Source: a virus
Strand: one strand, 5' to 3'
DNA: 64,000 bases
Virus record (IMG/VR): IMGVR_UViG_3300042351_000704
Span: 45,552 to 109,551 of that record
Positions 9,821 to 20,800 of the stretch are shown in pieces. The stretch's first letter is position 1; the number at the start of each line of letters is the position of its first letter. The notes beneath the pieces were generated by a model. That model made no database searches. It was given only the letters and a program-made list of their open reading frames with translations, and was not told the DNA's origin. A program made the position numbers and the translations under genes.

Positions 9821-11260
9821 ATGGCAACATTTATACAAGGCGTTACTGATGTCTTCTCAGACAGGCTAAACTTCAAACCGGATTGGAACCGGGTTGAGCG
9901 TGGTCTTATGCTCAGAAGTGCCGCTTATACAGAAGGTGCACGTAAAGTGAAATCACTGTATGAATCTGTATTCCAGTCAGCAATGATGAGGGAAGGCAAT
10001 ATTCAGAGACGTGATAACTATCTCAAAGAAATATCCCAGGGTTTGAAGAATGCTTCTACGCTGGATCTATCTATTCTGCAAAATCAGGAGAACGCTATGC
10101 GTTTGTTTGAACCATTACAAAATGACAGACAGATCATTAAAGACATCCTGTGGACCCGTAACTACGGCAAGCAGATGAGTATGGCTGAAGAGATGAAAAC
10201 ATCCAACGATCCGGAGACCAGACGTAAGTACTGGAACACTGGTATGAAGTATTTACAATACCAGGCGGAAGACTTTCAAAAAGCAGATGACAACACCGCA
10301 CTTTCTATGGGAAGTGCACGCTACGTTCCTAACGTGGATCTGGTAACGCTTGCTAACAAGATGTACAAAGACATGGGTATCAGTGTTGAGCAGGACGTTA
10401 TGAAAGGTGGTTACATCTGGACCAAGAAGAACGGAGATCTGGCTATACCACTCACGCAGTCTATGGTAAATACAATGTTTGCCGGTGATCCTGCTATACA
10501 AGATATGTTCCGTGTACAAGCTTATGTACAACGTAAAGACTTTGTAAAAGAGAACGCTACCAAATACGGCAGTGAAGAAGCAGCAGAAAGATTTTATAAC
10601 AACGAGATCTTATCTACTGTGGGTGCTGCTCAGAAAGACCAGGTGATTAATGATTCTGAAGAAGTAAAAACACTCAGAGCCCGCAAAGCATCATGGGATA
10701 AAATAATCACTACCAGAGGTATTATACCGGATAGTGATGAGCATAAAAAATACCTGACTGATTTGGAGAAACTAAAAGAAGCTGAAAGAGCTGCTAACAT
10801 CAGTCGTGGTCAGGCTACAGTACTTACTACAGTGGACCCCAATAACCTAGACGATTTACGTACAGCTGCTGATGCTGCTGTTGTTATGGCAAGTTATTCT
10901 AGCACAGCTAACAAAATTGCTACTATGCTGGCTTATAAAGATGCCAGCGCCACTGCAAAAGCAGATCCGATTTACATGGCTAAGCTTAACAGCTCTCTTG
11001 CTCTAAACCGATCTATGGTGATGGAGAACATTCGTCACATCAATAAGATTGCTTTTATGGACGAGCAGTTAAAGAGAGGTATTAAACCAGGTAGTGGTGG
11101 TGACAAGGATAAAAAAGAAGACCAGAAAAAACAGATGCTTCAACTGGGTGAATCACTGTTTGGTAATAGTGGCATCAAACCATCCGGAACCCTGAGTGTT
11201 GGTGGTGGTGGTGGCTCACTTGATCAGCAGTTAGATGAATTTTTAGATAACGATGATTAA
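9821..11260 (+). CDS. Virion-associated protein of the RNA polymerase gene block (479 aa)
   Basis: I recognise no enzyme domain. The protein is mostly helical with many charged residues, and has a Gly-rich, acidic tail (a run of Gly near residue 460, then LDQQLDEFLDNDD). It holds one VMKGGY motif (about residues 192-197) reminiscent of the Gly-Gly motifs in the two preceding proteins. In crAss-like phages, genes of this size between the cargo and RNA polymerase genes encode virion proteins, so a packaged or ejected role is the best guess. The start at 9821 has the CCTATG context common here. Confidence 0.55.
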   Translation: MATFIQGVTDVFSDRLNFKPDWNRVERGLMLRSAAYTEGARKVKSLYESVFQSAMMREGNIQRRDNYLKEISQGLKNASTLDLSILQNQENAMRLFEPLQNDRQIIKDILWTRNYGKQMSMAEEMKTSNDPETRRKYWNTGMKYLQYQAEDFQKADDNTALSMGSARYVPNVDLVTLANKMYKDMGISVEQDVMKGGYIWTKKNGDLAIPLTQSMVNTMFAGDPAIQDMFRVQAYVQRKDFVKENATKYGSEEAAERFYNNEILSTVGAAQKDQVINDSEEVKTLRARKASWDKIITTRGIIPDSDEHKKYLTDLEKLKEAERAANISRGQATVLTTVDPNNLDDLRTAADAAVVMASYSSTANKIATMLAYKDASATAKADPIYMAKLNSSLALNRSMVMENIRHINKIAFMDEQLKRGIKPGSGGDKDKKEDQKKQMLQLGESLFGNSGIKPSGTLSVGGGGGSLDQQLDEFLDNDD

Positions 11261-11270
11261 TAAATACTAG

Positions 11271-12992
11271 ATGGAACTTATAGAAGAAACACAAACGGGG
11301 CCAGGGGATCCTGTCAAAGGAAGCACCAGTACAAAGGTGGACAACACCCCTTTGTTTCAAGCTAATACCAGCTATCTGCAAGATAAACGCAACGGCTACA
11401 ATCAGCAGTTGAGTAAGTTTATTACAGAAGCATTCCAAGCTTCTAGAACCTTACCAAAGGTAAATGGCAAACCTATTGCCAGTATAGATCAACTTCCAAC
11501 TCTTATAGATAAATACGGACATGACTTTTATGAACAGGCTAAATCAGTGCTGAGCAATCCTGACATCTCTGATGAGCAGGCTATGTTTCTCATTGCCCGT
11601 CAGAAAAAAGTAGATGATGCTTTTGCCTACACCGCACAGGCGAGTAAGGTTATGTATGATGATATTAAGAATGCAGCTTCTACTATGGATGCAAAGATGA
11701 AAGTGAATGGCTGGCATAGCTTAATACTTAGTCCGAATGGTCAGTTTAAAGGACCTACTCAGGCTAGAAAAGATATTGAAGCGTTCAAAGCTCAACAGAT
11801 GAAAGAGCAAATGGAAGCTTGGAGAAAAGCCAATCCTATGCCGGAAAGAGGACCACTGTATTGGCAACGTACAGATATGCCTAACCCTATGCAAGGTCAA
11901 ATAGCCTGGGTTGATGGTAAACCAGTTATGCTAGATAGCAGACCAAAAATGGCCAACAGTGTGGAAGGTTATCTAGAAAAACAACAATTGCAACAAAGTC
12001 AGGTGACAAGACAGCTACAAAACCTGAACTATGATGACATATACAAAAGAGTGTTGCAAGAATATAACAAGAACCCCAAGACCCGTAAGATCAAAGCTGC
12101 TGAAGAAAACATTTTCAACCAGAATGCGGGTGGTGCCAAAGCAACCTTACAACAGCAGGAGTACCGTTTTGACGTAGACAACTACGTTGATGAAGATGAG
12201 CGTGGTAACATGAAGCTCAAACCAGAAATGGAATACACAGTAGATCTGTTAAAAAACATTACAAAGGAAAACCCTAAGATATTGTTTGCAAAAGGGTCTA
12301 TCAATGATAATCCGGTAATTCCTAGTGGATCTGATGTGACATCTATGAAGATGGTACAGACTATGCTACAGGCTTTACAAGAAGATCTTTTAAATGTTAA
12401 CCGTACCAAAGGAAGTAAGAAACGCTTTGCTGGTAGCATTTCATTTGTACCTGTTGCAGGGGGAGATGAAAACTATCATGCTTATCATATACAACCTAAC
12501 AGTTCTTTCTTTGATGACTACATAGGTACCAAAGAAAACCCTGGTATTGCTCGTGGTCAGAACTTTATCAATAGTGGTATTACTGTGTTTGTTCCGGTAG
12601 AAGAAAGCGGAAAGATGAAGATAGGAGCTCAGTCAATAAAGGGCACTAAGATATCTCCTGTAGAAGGTATGATTGGTCTTAGTGAAGACAACAGCTTTTC
12701 AAGAAGAGTGGATGACGCCATGGAGTATAAGATCAGCCTGGACAAAAATGCTAACCAATATGTTATCAGTGGTAACATGGTAGTATATAATCCGGAGACA
12801 TCTAAGATGGATACAGTAGATATCAATAAACTTGGTTTACAGAGCCGCTATGATCTCACTGTAGATATTGATAATATCGATAAGCAACTATTCAAACTTT
12901 CTCTTAACAGGTTTCAGATAAACAGAGACCGTAAAAGAAAGCATTCAGAAATAAACGGGGTAAGAGATCCTAAACAGTTATCTGGAAATTAA
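11271..12992 (+). CDS. Virion-associated protein with N-terminal GPGDPVK motif (573 aa)
   Basis: A Gln/Lys-rich helical protein (residues about 150-280) with a more mixed C-terminal half. I do not recognise a family. Residues 10-16 read GPGDPVK, and the same heptapeptide recurs near the N-terminus of the next protein (residues 45-51 of the 1630-aa product), so the two share a short N-terminal signal or binding motif. It starts 10 bp after the 479-aa gene and ends 2 bp before the next. Gene position suggests a virion protein delivered with the RNA polymerase. That is inference from context only. Confidence 0.5.
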   Translation: MELIEETQTGPGDPVKGSTSTKVDNTPLFQANTSYLQDKRNGYNQQLSKFITEAFQASRTLPKVNGKPIASIDQLPTLIDKYGHDFYEQAKSVLSNPDISDEQAMFLIARQKKVDDAFAYTAQASKVMYDDIKNAASTMDAKMKVNGWHSLILSPNGQFKGPTQARKDIEAFKAQQMKEQMEAWRKANPMPERGPLYWQRTDMPNPMQGQIAWVDGKPVMLDSRPKMANSVEGYLEKQQLQQSQVTRQLQNLNYDDIYKRVLQEYNKNPKTRKIKAAEENIFNQNAGGAKATLQQQEYRFDVDNYVDEDERGNMKLKPEMEYTVDLLKNITKENPKILFAKGSINDNPVIPSGSDVTSMKMVQTMLQALQEDLLNVNRTKGSKKRFAGSISFVPVAGGDENYHAYHIQPNSSFFDDYIGTKENPGIARGQNFINSGITVFVPVEESGKMKIGAQSIKGTKISPVEGMIGLSEDNSFSRRVDDAMEYKISLDKNANQYVISGNMVVYNPETSKMDTVDINKLGLQSRYDLTVDIDNIDKQLFKLSLNRFQINRDRKRKHSEINGVRDPKQLSGN

Positions 12993-12994
12993 TT

Positions 12995-15900
12995 ATGACA
13001 GAGCAAGCATTAAATACCGTTGACACTGAGTCAATCAATACTGGTTTTGATCTGGAGGGTATTAATGACCCGATGGATGCACTGGGCAACTTTGACCTGG
13101 AACAAATGGAACAGGCAGACGGAGGTGGTCCTGGAGATCCTGTAAAGAAAAAGCCTGTGACTATGGCTGATCTGAAAAAGGATTACCAGATCGATATGCA
13201 GCAATCTAAAATGTTAGCAGAGATTGGTATTCCTAAGATGGCTGATGAAAGCCGTAATAAGTTTCAGGCTGCCAGAGTAGTTGAGTTTGATGCCAAGAAA
13301 CTAAACGTAGACCGTTACCTCGGTTATGGTAAAGAAACTTTTAATAAGGTGGGATTCTCTCCCTTTATAGATAACGAAGCAAAGTTTAATCAGAACACTA
13401 CGATCTGGCAGGACTTCGGTCGTATGAGTAGTGTGTTTGGAGCACTGGCCTATGAAGGTGGTGTATCAGGCTACCGATCTATTGGTGGCATGTTAAGTGG
13501 AGATAGTTTTTTTACTCCTGATGATGAGACAGCAGAAAACTTTGCGCGTTTGCAAAGTATTGGTATGTCTACCAAAGGAGGTATTAGCGCATTTGCCAAC
13601 AACTTTGCGTTGAACTCTGCTTATACAGTGGGGATTGGTATGAGCATTATAGCAGAAGAAGCTGCTCTTTTTGGTGCTACTGTATTGACAGAAGGTGCTA
13701 TGGGTGGTCTTGCTGCCATGAGAACATCAGCCAACGCAGCGCGTATGGGTAGAGCTTTGAAGCAAGCATTCAATACCAACGCTGTACAAAATATAGCCAC
13801 TGGAGGAATGCAACTGGCTAAATCACTATCTAAAGTGGGTGATGCAAAAAATTTCTACACTGCTGTAAAAACAGGAGCTACTACATTTGGTAAAGGAACT
13901 CTTCAATTTATCAATCCACTCACCCGTACAGTAGATGATCTCACTGACATTGCCAGAGGTAGTGCCAGTGTACGTAACATGAGCAACCTGGCAAAAGCCA
14001 AACAAACCTTTGGTTCTTTTTATCGTGATGTACGTGATACCAACCTGGCCCTTTCTGAATCAAAACTTGAGGGTGGTAGTGCAAAAATAGATAAGGTGAA
14101 CGAACTGCTGGCCCGTTATGAAAACGAAAACGGACGTCCTGCAGAAGGTAAAGATCTGGAAATGATCTACAAGCAGGCAGACGATACCGGACATGGTGTT
14201 ACGGCTGTTAACTTTCCTATTATATATATGACCAACCGTGTGGTGCTTGATGGTCTGTTTAAGTTCCGTGGATTAAAAACCCTGGATGAAGCAGGTACAC
14301 TGGCTACCAAAGGAATTGGTTTTAAAAAAGGCGTAGGCTTCTACGATGACCTGGGTAAAAGCTGGTTAAAGAATGGTGCCAAAAGCCTGCTTAAGCCGAA
14401 AGCTTACATCGGAATGGGTGTAGGTTATATCAGAAGAAACCTGATGGAAGGTGTGCAGGAAAACTTGCAGAACGTTACATCAGATGCAGTGGGTGCTTAC
14501 TATGATGGTGTATACAAAGATCGTACGTTAGGTGGATTTGAATATGCAGCCGGTCATGCATGGAACGCACTGGGTAAAGAAGTCACTTCTCTACGCGGAC
14601 TGGAAACCTTTGCATCCGGATTTTTAATGGGAGGTTTTATGGGTAAAGCCCAGAATCTTTTCTTAAAAGACGTACCGGGTATATATTACCGTGTTGGACA
14701 GCCTACCAAGTATGCAGAATACAAAGCAAACAAAGCAAAGACTAGACAAGAAGCAATTGCTGGTCTGAATGAACTATACAACAACCCGATGAAATATTTT
14801 AACTCCCGTAACGAAAGTGCGGTAGTACAAAAGCATACATCGGATGTAATGAACCAGGCAGAAGTTGAGGGTGACGCCAAGACATTCCAGGATGCTAAAG
14901 ACTTAAAGATGTTTGATCACATCTTTACTGCCCTGGATAACGGCACCTATGATAATTTACTAGGTGCTTACAAGGAACTATCTAAGATGGATTCCAAAGA
15001 CCTGGCTAATTTCCTGGGTATACCTGAAAGTGAAAAGTCGTCTGAGAAACTGCAGGAGATTCTGGGTCGTGCCGAGCAGATTAAAGAACGCTACGAAACT
15101 ATCAGCTCTCAGTTTAAAAACCCATTCACACCTACCAAACTTAAAAGAGGCACTCCTGAATTCACCAGGGAAGCTATTGCATTCAGAGCTTTTGAAAGTG
15201 CCAAGAAAACAGCAATTGCTTCACAGTACAACTTTGACAGAGCGCTGGAGAGAATGAATGGCCTGTATGATAACCTGGCTTCTGATCGTCCTATTGCCAA
15301 ATCATCTGCTTCTGATATCACTACCCTGACAAACATGGGTATTTTAGATGATGAGATCAGTTTGCTGGATAAAGAGATTAAGTCTTATGATGGCAGCTCT
15401 GATAAAAAACAACAGGAGCTGGTTGATCAAAAGAAAGAAAAGCTGGACAGGCTGATGGACTACAGAGACAAACTCCGTACGCACCTGGAAAATGCTAGCC
15501 AGGCAGAAACAGAAGAGGATGGTCAGATCAAGATTAACTTTGCACAAGACACAGTGGATCCGTTAAAGGAAAGTTACAAAGCTTACCTGCGTCATATTGC
15601 AAAGGTGAATGAAGACTACATGTTTAACGACAAGGTAGATGATTCATTTGCTAAACTACTAGACTACTATGGTCTGAATCAGGATGCAGCCAATTACAGC
15701 AAGGTGGTAAATACACTGCTGGATCCAACCAATCTATATAAACATGCAGAACAGTTGAACGCAAGATTTACTGATCTGTTTACCAACAAAGAAGCAGACA
15801 TCAACGATCGCGTAGAATCTGCACAGCGTATGATGGAAATGTCTGAGTTGGTAAAAGCTTTAGCTGCTCAGGGTGTCATGCTTGAACCTGCAGAACTCGA

Positions 15901-17887
15901 AGAGTTTGTAAAATCAGGTAAGAGACCTACTACATTTATTGATGCAGCTACACTAAAAGACCTGGAGCCTGGCAGCCAAAAGTTTATTGCAGCACAGGCT
16001 ATCATGAATATTGATCAGGAGATTACTACTCCAGATGTTACACCTGCTACGGAAACTGCCCCTGCTAGTACAGCAGCTGCACCAACCGCTGCTCCTGTGG
16101 AAGCTTCTGCATCCAATATAGATGTAGGCATAGAGCCTGAGTTACAGATCAAGCTGGAGGATGCGTTTAACCAGTTCGTAGAAGAGACCGGTTCAGAGAT
16201 GACTTTTGAGGACTTTGTAAAAGTATCACCAAGAGCAGCGCGTATCAAAACAGCATTCAATAAAGGTAAAGCCCCGGCTACCAAAACTACTACTGCTCCT
16301 GTTACAGAAACAACGCCTGCAGCTGCAGAGCCTGTAGCCGCTGATACAGAGGCTGATACACAGTTTGGAGAGAATATGTTAAGTGATTTAAAAAAGCTTA
16401 ACGATGATTTACAGCAAGGTGATACACAAGAAGAACAACCTGCTTCTACACCAGAAGCTCCTGTAAACTTAAATGCAGAGTTGGTAAAGACGTTAACAGA
16501 AGAAAGAGATCAAAAGCTTTCAGATCTAATGCCTCTCTACGCTACAGCTAGAAAGACTATGATGCAACTAGGGGATGAGGCTTTAGATCCAGAAGACCGT
16601 AATATTTTAGCAGATCCTGTTAAGTATTTAGAAGGTCGCATTGCACAAGGGGAATATAGCTTACAGCTAGATATAGATAAGTTAAAAGCACTTGATACTA
16701 ATAATCCTGATAATGCTAAGGAAGCTGAAAACTTACAACGTGATATTGATACAGAAAAAATTGTTTTAGAAAAGACAAACATTAAACTTGAAAAGATAAA
16801 AGCTGTAGTAGCTGAGTATAATGATAAGATGAGTAGAATAGGAGAAACTTCTGTTGCTACTACACCTACTCAAACAACTTCTGTAGAAATATCTTCTAAC
16901 GCCAAAGGTTTAGCTGCTGCTCTTACTAACCCAACCGAGCTGGCTAAAAAGAAAGGAAACTTAACAGCGTCTTATCCTGTAACTGTACGTGGAAAAGAAT
17001 ATGCTGATGCAGAGGCTGCTTACCAGGCGCTGAAAGGAACTGCTACCAAAGATGATGGTCCGAACAGCACCTACAATCTGATGGTGGAAATCTTGAAAGC
17101 TAAGCTAGAGCAACACCCTAGGCTTGTATCAGAAATAGATAAAGCTGGTGGTGAAAGCTGGTTGTCAAAAGCTACGCACCAACCTACTAATAAAAACACG
17201 GTTTGGGAAACAGGCGGTAAGAACTGGTTTATAAAAGCTCTTACAGAGGCGTATACTAGCACTAAAGAAACTCAGACTGTAGAAACAGCACCAACTGCTG
17301 CACAAAAAACTGGTGTCCAAACGGCCCAGGATCTAATAGATTCCGTATCTTCTATTAGGGACCTTCCTGACCTTAACAGAGCAGACAGCGGACCGGTTAC
17401 TATTGACCTGATAGAGCTAGTTTCTACCGGCCAAGTGAAGAGCAAGGACATCGTACCAATGCTTGTAAAAAAGCGTGCTGAACTTCTTAAGAACATTTCC
17501 CCAAGCGATCTACAAAAAGGTGATATTGTTACATTTGTAGACGGTAGAAAAGGCTTTGTAAAATCTGTTAGCCCTACAGAAGTCAGCGTAAAAATAGCAG
17601 GCTCCCCTTCAGGTGTTGCGGAGGTAATTTCCAGCCAAGCACTATCTTCTTCTATAGCAAATGTTGAACCCGGCAAAGCAATCTCAATGGAACCAACACC
17701 AGACATTGAAGTGACTCCTCAAGACAATACCGAGGTGAAAGCTTCTCAAGATACAAAGAGTGCCTTTACAGAAAACTCTGCTGCTGTAAAAGAAGCAGGA
17801 GACAAAGCTGCTAAGGCCGCAGGTACAGATAACCTGCAGAATCTAAATAACCTCATTCAGAACATAGGATGTAAAACAGGTAACTAA
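12995..17887 (+). CDS. Giant virion protein (1630 aa) with C-terminal YbiA/NADAR-like domain
   Basis: The N-terminal region carries the GPGDPVK motif (45-51). A hydrophobic stretch about 196-240 could insert in or cross a membrane. Residues about 560-1000 are long charged helices, and about 1010-1130 is an Ala/Pro/Thr-rich linker. Residues about 1305-1425 match the YbiA/NADAR pattern: YPVTVRGKEY, then DAEAAYQALK (Glu1340), LKAKLEQHPRL and TVWETGGKNW (Trp1404). YbiA-family proteins cleave N-glycosidic bonds, and NADAR domains are linked to ADP-ribose chemistry. Residues about 1500-1550 (KGDIVTFVDGRKGFVKSV) look like a small KOW/SH3-type barrel. The gene sits directly before the RNA polymerase gene, so it is probably co-packaged. 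The NADAR call is by motif and its activity is unproven. Confidence 0.65.
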   Translation: MTEQALNTVDTESINTGFDLEGINDPMDALGNFDLEQMEQADGGGPGDPVKKKPVTMADLKKDYQIDMQQSKMLAEIGIPKMADESRNKFQAARVVEFDAKKLNVDRYLGYGKETFNKVGFSPFIDNEAKFNQNTTIWQDFGRMSSVFGALAYEGGVSGYRSIGGMLSGDSFFTPDDETAENFARLQSIGMSTKGGISAFANNFALNSAYTVGIGMSIIAEEAALFGATVLTEGAMGGLAAMRTSANAARMGRALKQAFNTNAVQNIATGGMQLAKSLSKVGDAKNFYTAVKTGATTFGKGTLQFINPLTRTVDDLTDIARGSASVRNMSNLAKAKQTFGSFYRDVRDTNLALSESKLEGGSAKIDKVNELLARYENENGRPAEGKDLEMIYKQADDTGHGVTAVNFPIIYMTNRVVLDGLFKFRGLKTLDEAGTLATKGIGFKKGVGFYDDLGKSWLKNGAKSLLKPKAYIGMGVGYIRRNLMEGVQENLQNVTSDAVGAYYDGVYKDRTLGGFEYAAGHAWNALGKEVTSLRGLETFASGFLMGGFMGKAQNLFLKDVPGIYYRVGQPTKYAEYKANKAKTRQEAIAGLNELYNNPMKYFNSRNESAVVQKHTSDVMNQAEVEGDAKTFQDAKDLKMFDHIFTALDNGTYDNLLGAYKELSKMDSKDLANFLGIPESEKSSEKLQEILGRAEQIKERYETISSQFKNPFTPTKLKRGTPEFTREAIAFRAFESAKKTAIASQYNFDRALERMNGLYDNLASDRPIAKSSASDITTLTNMGILDDEISLLDKEIKSYDGSSDKKQQELVDQKKEKLDRLMDYRDKLRTHLENASQAETEEDGQIKINFAQDTVDPLKESYKAYLRHIAKVNEDYMFNDKVDDSFAKLLDYYGLNQDAANYSKVVNTLLDPTNLYKHAEQLNARFTDLFTNKEADINDRVESAQRMMEMSELVKALAAQGVMLEPAELEEFVKSGKRPTTFIDAATLKDLEPGSQKFIAAQAIMNIDQEITTPDVTPATETAPASTAAAPTAAPVEASASNIDVGIEPELQIKLEDAFNQFVEETGSEMTFEDFVKVSPRAARIKTAFNKGKAPATKTTTAPVTETTPAAAEPVAADTEADTQFGENMLSDLKKLNDDLQQGDTQEEQPASTPEAPVNLNAELVKTLTEERDQKLSDLMPLYATARKTMMQLGDEALDPEDRNILADPVKYLEGRIAQGEYSLQLDIDKLKALDTNNPDNAKEAENLQRDIDTEKIVLEKTNIKLEKIKAVVAEYNDKMSRIGETSVATTPTQTTSVEISSNAKGLAAALTNPTELAKKKGNLTASYPVTVRGKEYADAEAAYQALKGTATKDDGPNSTYNLMVEILKAKLEQHPRLVSEIDKAGGESWLSKATHQPTNKNTVWETGGKNWFIKALTEAYTSTKETQTVETAPTAAQKTGVQTAQDLIDSVSSIRDLPDLNRADSGPVTIDLIELVSTGQVKSKDIVPMLVKKRAELLKNISPSDLQKGDIVTFVDGRKGFVKSVSPTEVSVKIAGSPSGVAEVISSQALSSSIANVEPGKAISMEPTPDIEVTPQDNTEVKASQDTKSAFTENSAAVKEAGDKAAKAAGTDNLQNLNNLIQNIGCKTGN

Positions 17888-17889
17888 AC

Positions 17890-20800
17890 ATGGCTTGTAG
17901 ATTATCAGAAGATCAAATATCCGCATTATTCGGAGCTGTTCACGGTGACGTGATTGCTTCTAAGAACCGTGACGATAAGTTTAATGCATTACAAGCTATC
18001 AGAGACTTGTACAAAAAGTTAGTGGACGCTGGTGCCGAACCAGTAAATGCCCTAGATTATATCCAGCATATGCCTAGTATGCTATTGCTTAGCTATGCAA
18101 TGTTTGAAGACAGCAAAGCGCACATGCGTAAAAGCCAGGTGAACCTTTCTGAGCTGGATCAAATGGATGCAGACTTTACAGCCGATATACAAAACGTTGC
18201 CAAGTTCATCATGCCCGCTCAAGCCGGAGCTGAACTGGTAAAAGAGATCATAGAAGAAACTAATCCGTCTACCGGTGTACAACCTACCGAGGTGTATACA
18301 CAAGTAGAAGACCTGGACATACAAAAGAAAAAAGAGTTCTATCAATCAGAAACTTCTTTTGTGGCAGCTCCTGAAACAGCGCTGGCTGTATTTAACCAGG
18401 AAGCTAAAAACTATGATGGTGCTACCGCTGAACAAAACATCCCGGACCCTGATCCTATCAAGCGTGCTTACTATGCTGTGGTAAGAAAGCTGAACAACCT
18501 GATGAGCCAGTACAATCGCGAAACAGCGGACAACCTGACCCTGGGTAATGTAACCGGTATTTATTACAGACTGGTACCTGCCAGCAAGGTTGAATTTGAA
18601 GACCTGCAGCAATCAGATAAAGATTACTACTCTAAAGACGATAACCCGAACGCTCCGTTTGCAAAGACTTCCCAGCAAAAGATGGAAGCCCGCACTACAG
18701 GAGATGAAACCTATCTGGTATTCACCGACAAGGAAGGTAACATCCTTCGCTTCAATGAAGAAGGTGTACCGGTAGATAAGGCAAGTGGTGGTATGGTGGC
18801 ATACGGTAAACTCCGTAGACCTTACACACCAGCCAGAACCAACGAGGCTAAAGGCCAGGTGGCCGGTCAACGTATGGTGGGTCGTGTACAAACTGTCAAT
18901 GACCTTGTTCGTAAAGGACTGGGTACAATGGAAGAGCTTACCAAAGAGCGTGAGCAGGAAATGGACATCTTACAAAAGTCCAGAGAGTATGTGGTAAACA
19001 ATCCGGATGAAGTGTTACTGTTCTCTGTTATACCAGGTAAGAACGGTTACATAAAAGAAGACTTTTCTGCACCTAATCCTATCAGCTCTATCGAGCTCAC
19101 TGATGGCTTCAAACCGTTTGTTTCTAACCAGGATGCTGGTACACTGATTAAAGGTGGCGTATACTTCACTGTTCCTGGCTACGAGTTTCCATTACTGATC
19201 CGCAGACCAAAGTTTCAAAACATTCCGAACCTGGTAGATAACCTGGCGGATATGCTTTTTGGTTCAGAGGCTTCTAATAATGACAAGATCAAAACCGTTA
19301 AGCAGTTTACTTTTTCTAATGATACCAACGTGTATGAAGTAGAAGGCAAGCTGATGTTCAAACAAAACGGTAAAGAGCTGGAGGTAACACCAGAAAACAA
19401 AGAGGCGTTTATCAATACGCTGAATGGTCAAACCATTAACATCAATAAAGACCTGGTTGGTACAACGATTAACATGCCTGTCAACATGGACGGCAAGGTG
19501 ACTTTGCAACCAGAGCGTTACAATAACTTTTTATCAGATAACTTCTTTACGTTCCTGGCTAAAAACGATGATGGTAAGATTGTTAGCCTGAATGCATATA
19601 ATGTAATTGCTCCAACCGAGCAAACACAAACCAAGTTATTTGGTGAGGTGGCAACACCTGAAACCACTGCAAAAGAGTCTGCTTTAGAACAAGCTACTCC
19701 TTCTGATAACAGCATTGCTGATTTTAAGAGTTTACTGGAAAGCACAGACTTCAGTTTAAAGAAGTCTATGATGCTGGATAGCACCGCTACTCAGGAGCAG
19801 ATTGATGCTGCAGAGAAATGGTACAACAGTTCTCCTTACAGTAAGGTGGTGCCGTTTAGCGTTATGTTCAATGTAGTGAACTCAAATGCACTGGCTGAAT
19901 TCACAGTATCGGGCATTACACTTTACTCCGGATCTAACTTTACAGATCTTTACCACGAAGCATGGCACGCGTTTTCTCAGATGTTCTTAACCAAGGACCA
20001 GAAGAAAGCGTTGTACAACGAAGCACGTAAACTTACCGGCAGCTTCAAAACAGTAAGCGGGCAAACAGTTAAATATAGTGCTGCTTCTGACATGCAACTT
20101 GAAGAGTTTATGGCAGAAGATGTACGTAAGTATATTCTGTCTGATCGTCAGAACGTAATCAACGGACGCCCGGTACGTAATACATTATTCAGAAAGATCT
20201 TTACTTTTTTAAAGCAACTATTCAGCGGGTATAGTTTAAAAGACATTGCTGCTGACCGTACGGCTGTAAAAGGCATACAGGAGCTTTATGATAAGTTTTA
20301 TGTAGGTAATGTCAATGACTATACTCCTTCTATCAGGAACGTACAATTTGGTATTCTTAACAAAGGGGTAGAAGCGTTAGACACTGCTACAGACCAATCA
20401 CTGAACTACCAGGATTCTATGACCATGGTAGAAACCATTGACTCATTGATGGCATCGATTATCTCTGATGCAGGCAAGAGTGTGGGTTCTATATTTACCC
20501 GCCCTGAACTGATGGGTCCTTTATACAAGACCATAAAGAGTAAGTTACAGGATATAAAAAACAATACACCTGCTGAACAAGCCAATGTAAATCGTATCCT
20601 GGACTTTGCTTTAGCTAACTGGGGAGATTTCTCTAAGGTGGCTAATGGCGAAGAAGCTACTGGTATGATTGCTTTCCATAAGAAGAGAAGCTCTTACTTC
20701 ACGTTTGAAGACAGGATGGCTGAGATGGATGGCTTTGACCAGAAAGAAAATGAGCAGGCTGCAGACCAAAAAGATGCAGACAACCCACTGGCTAAAACCG

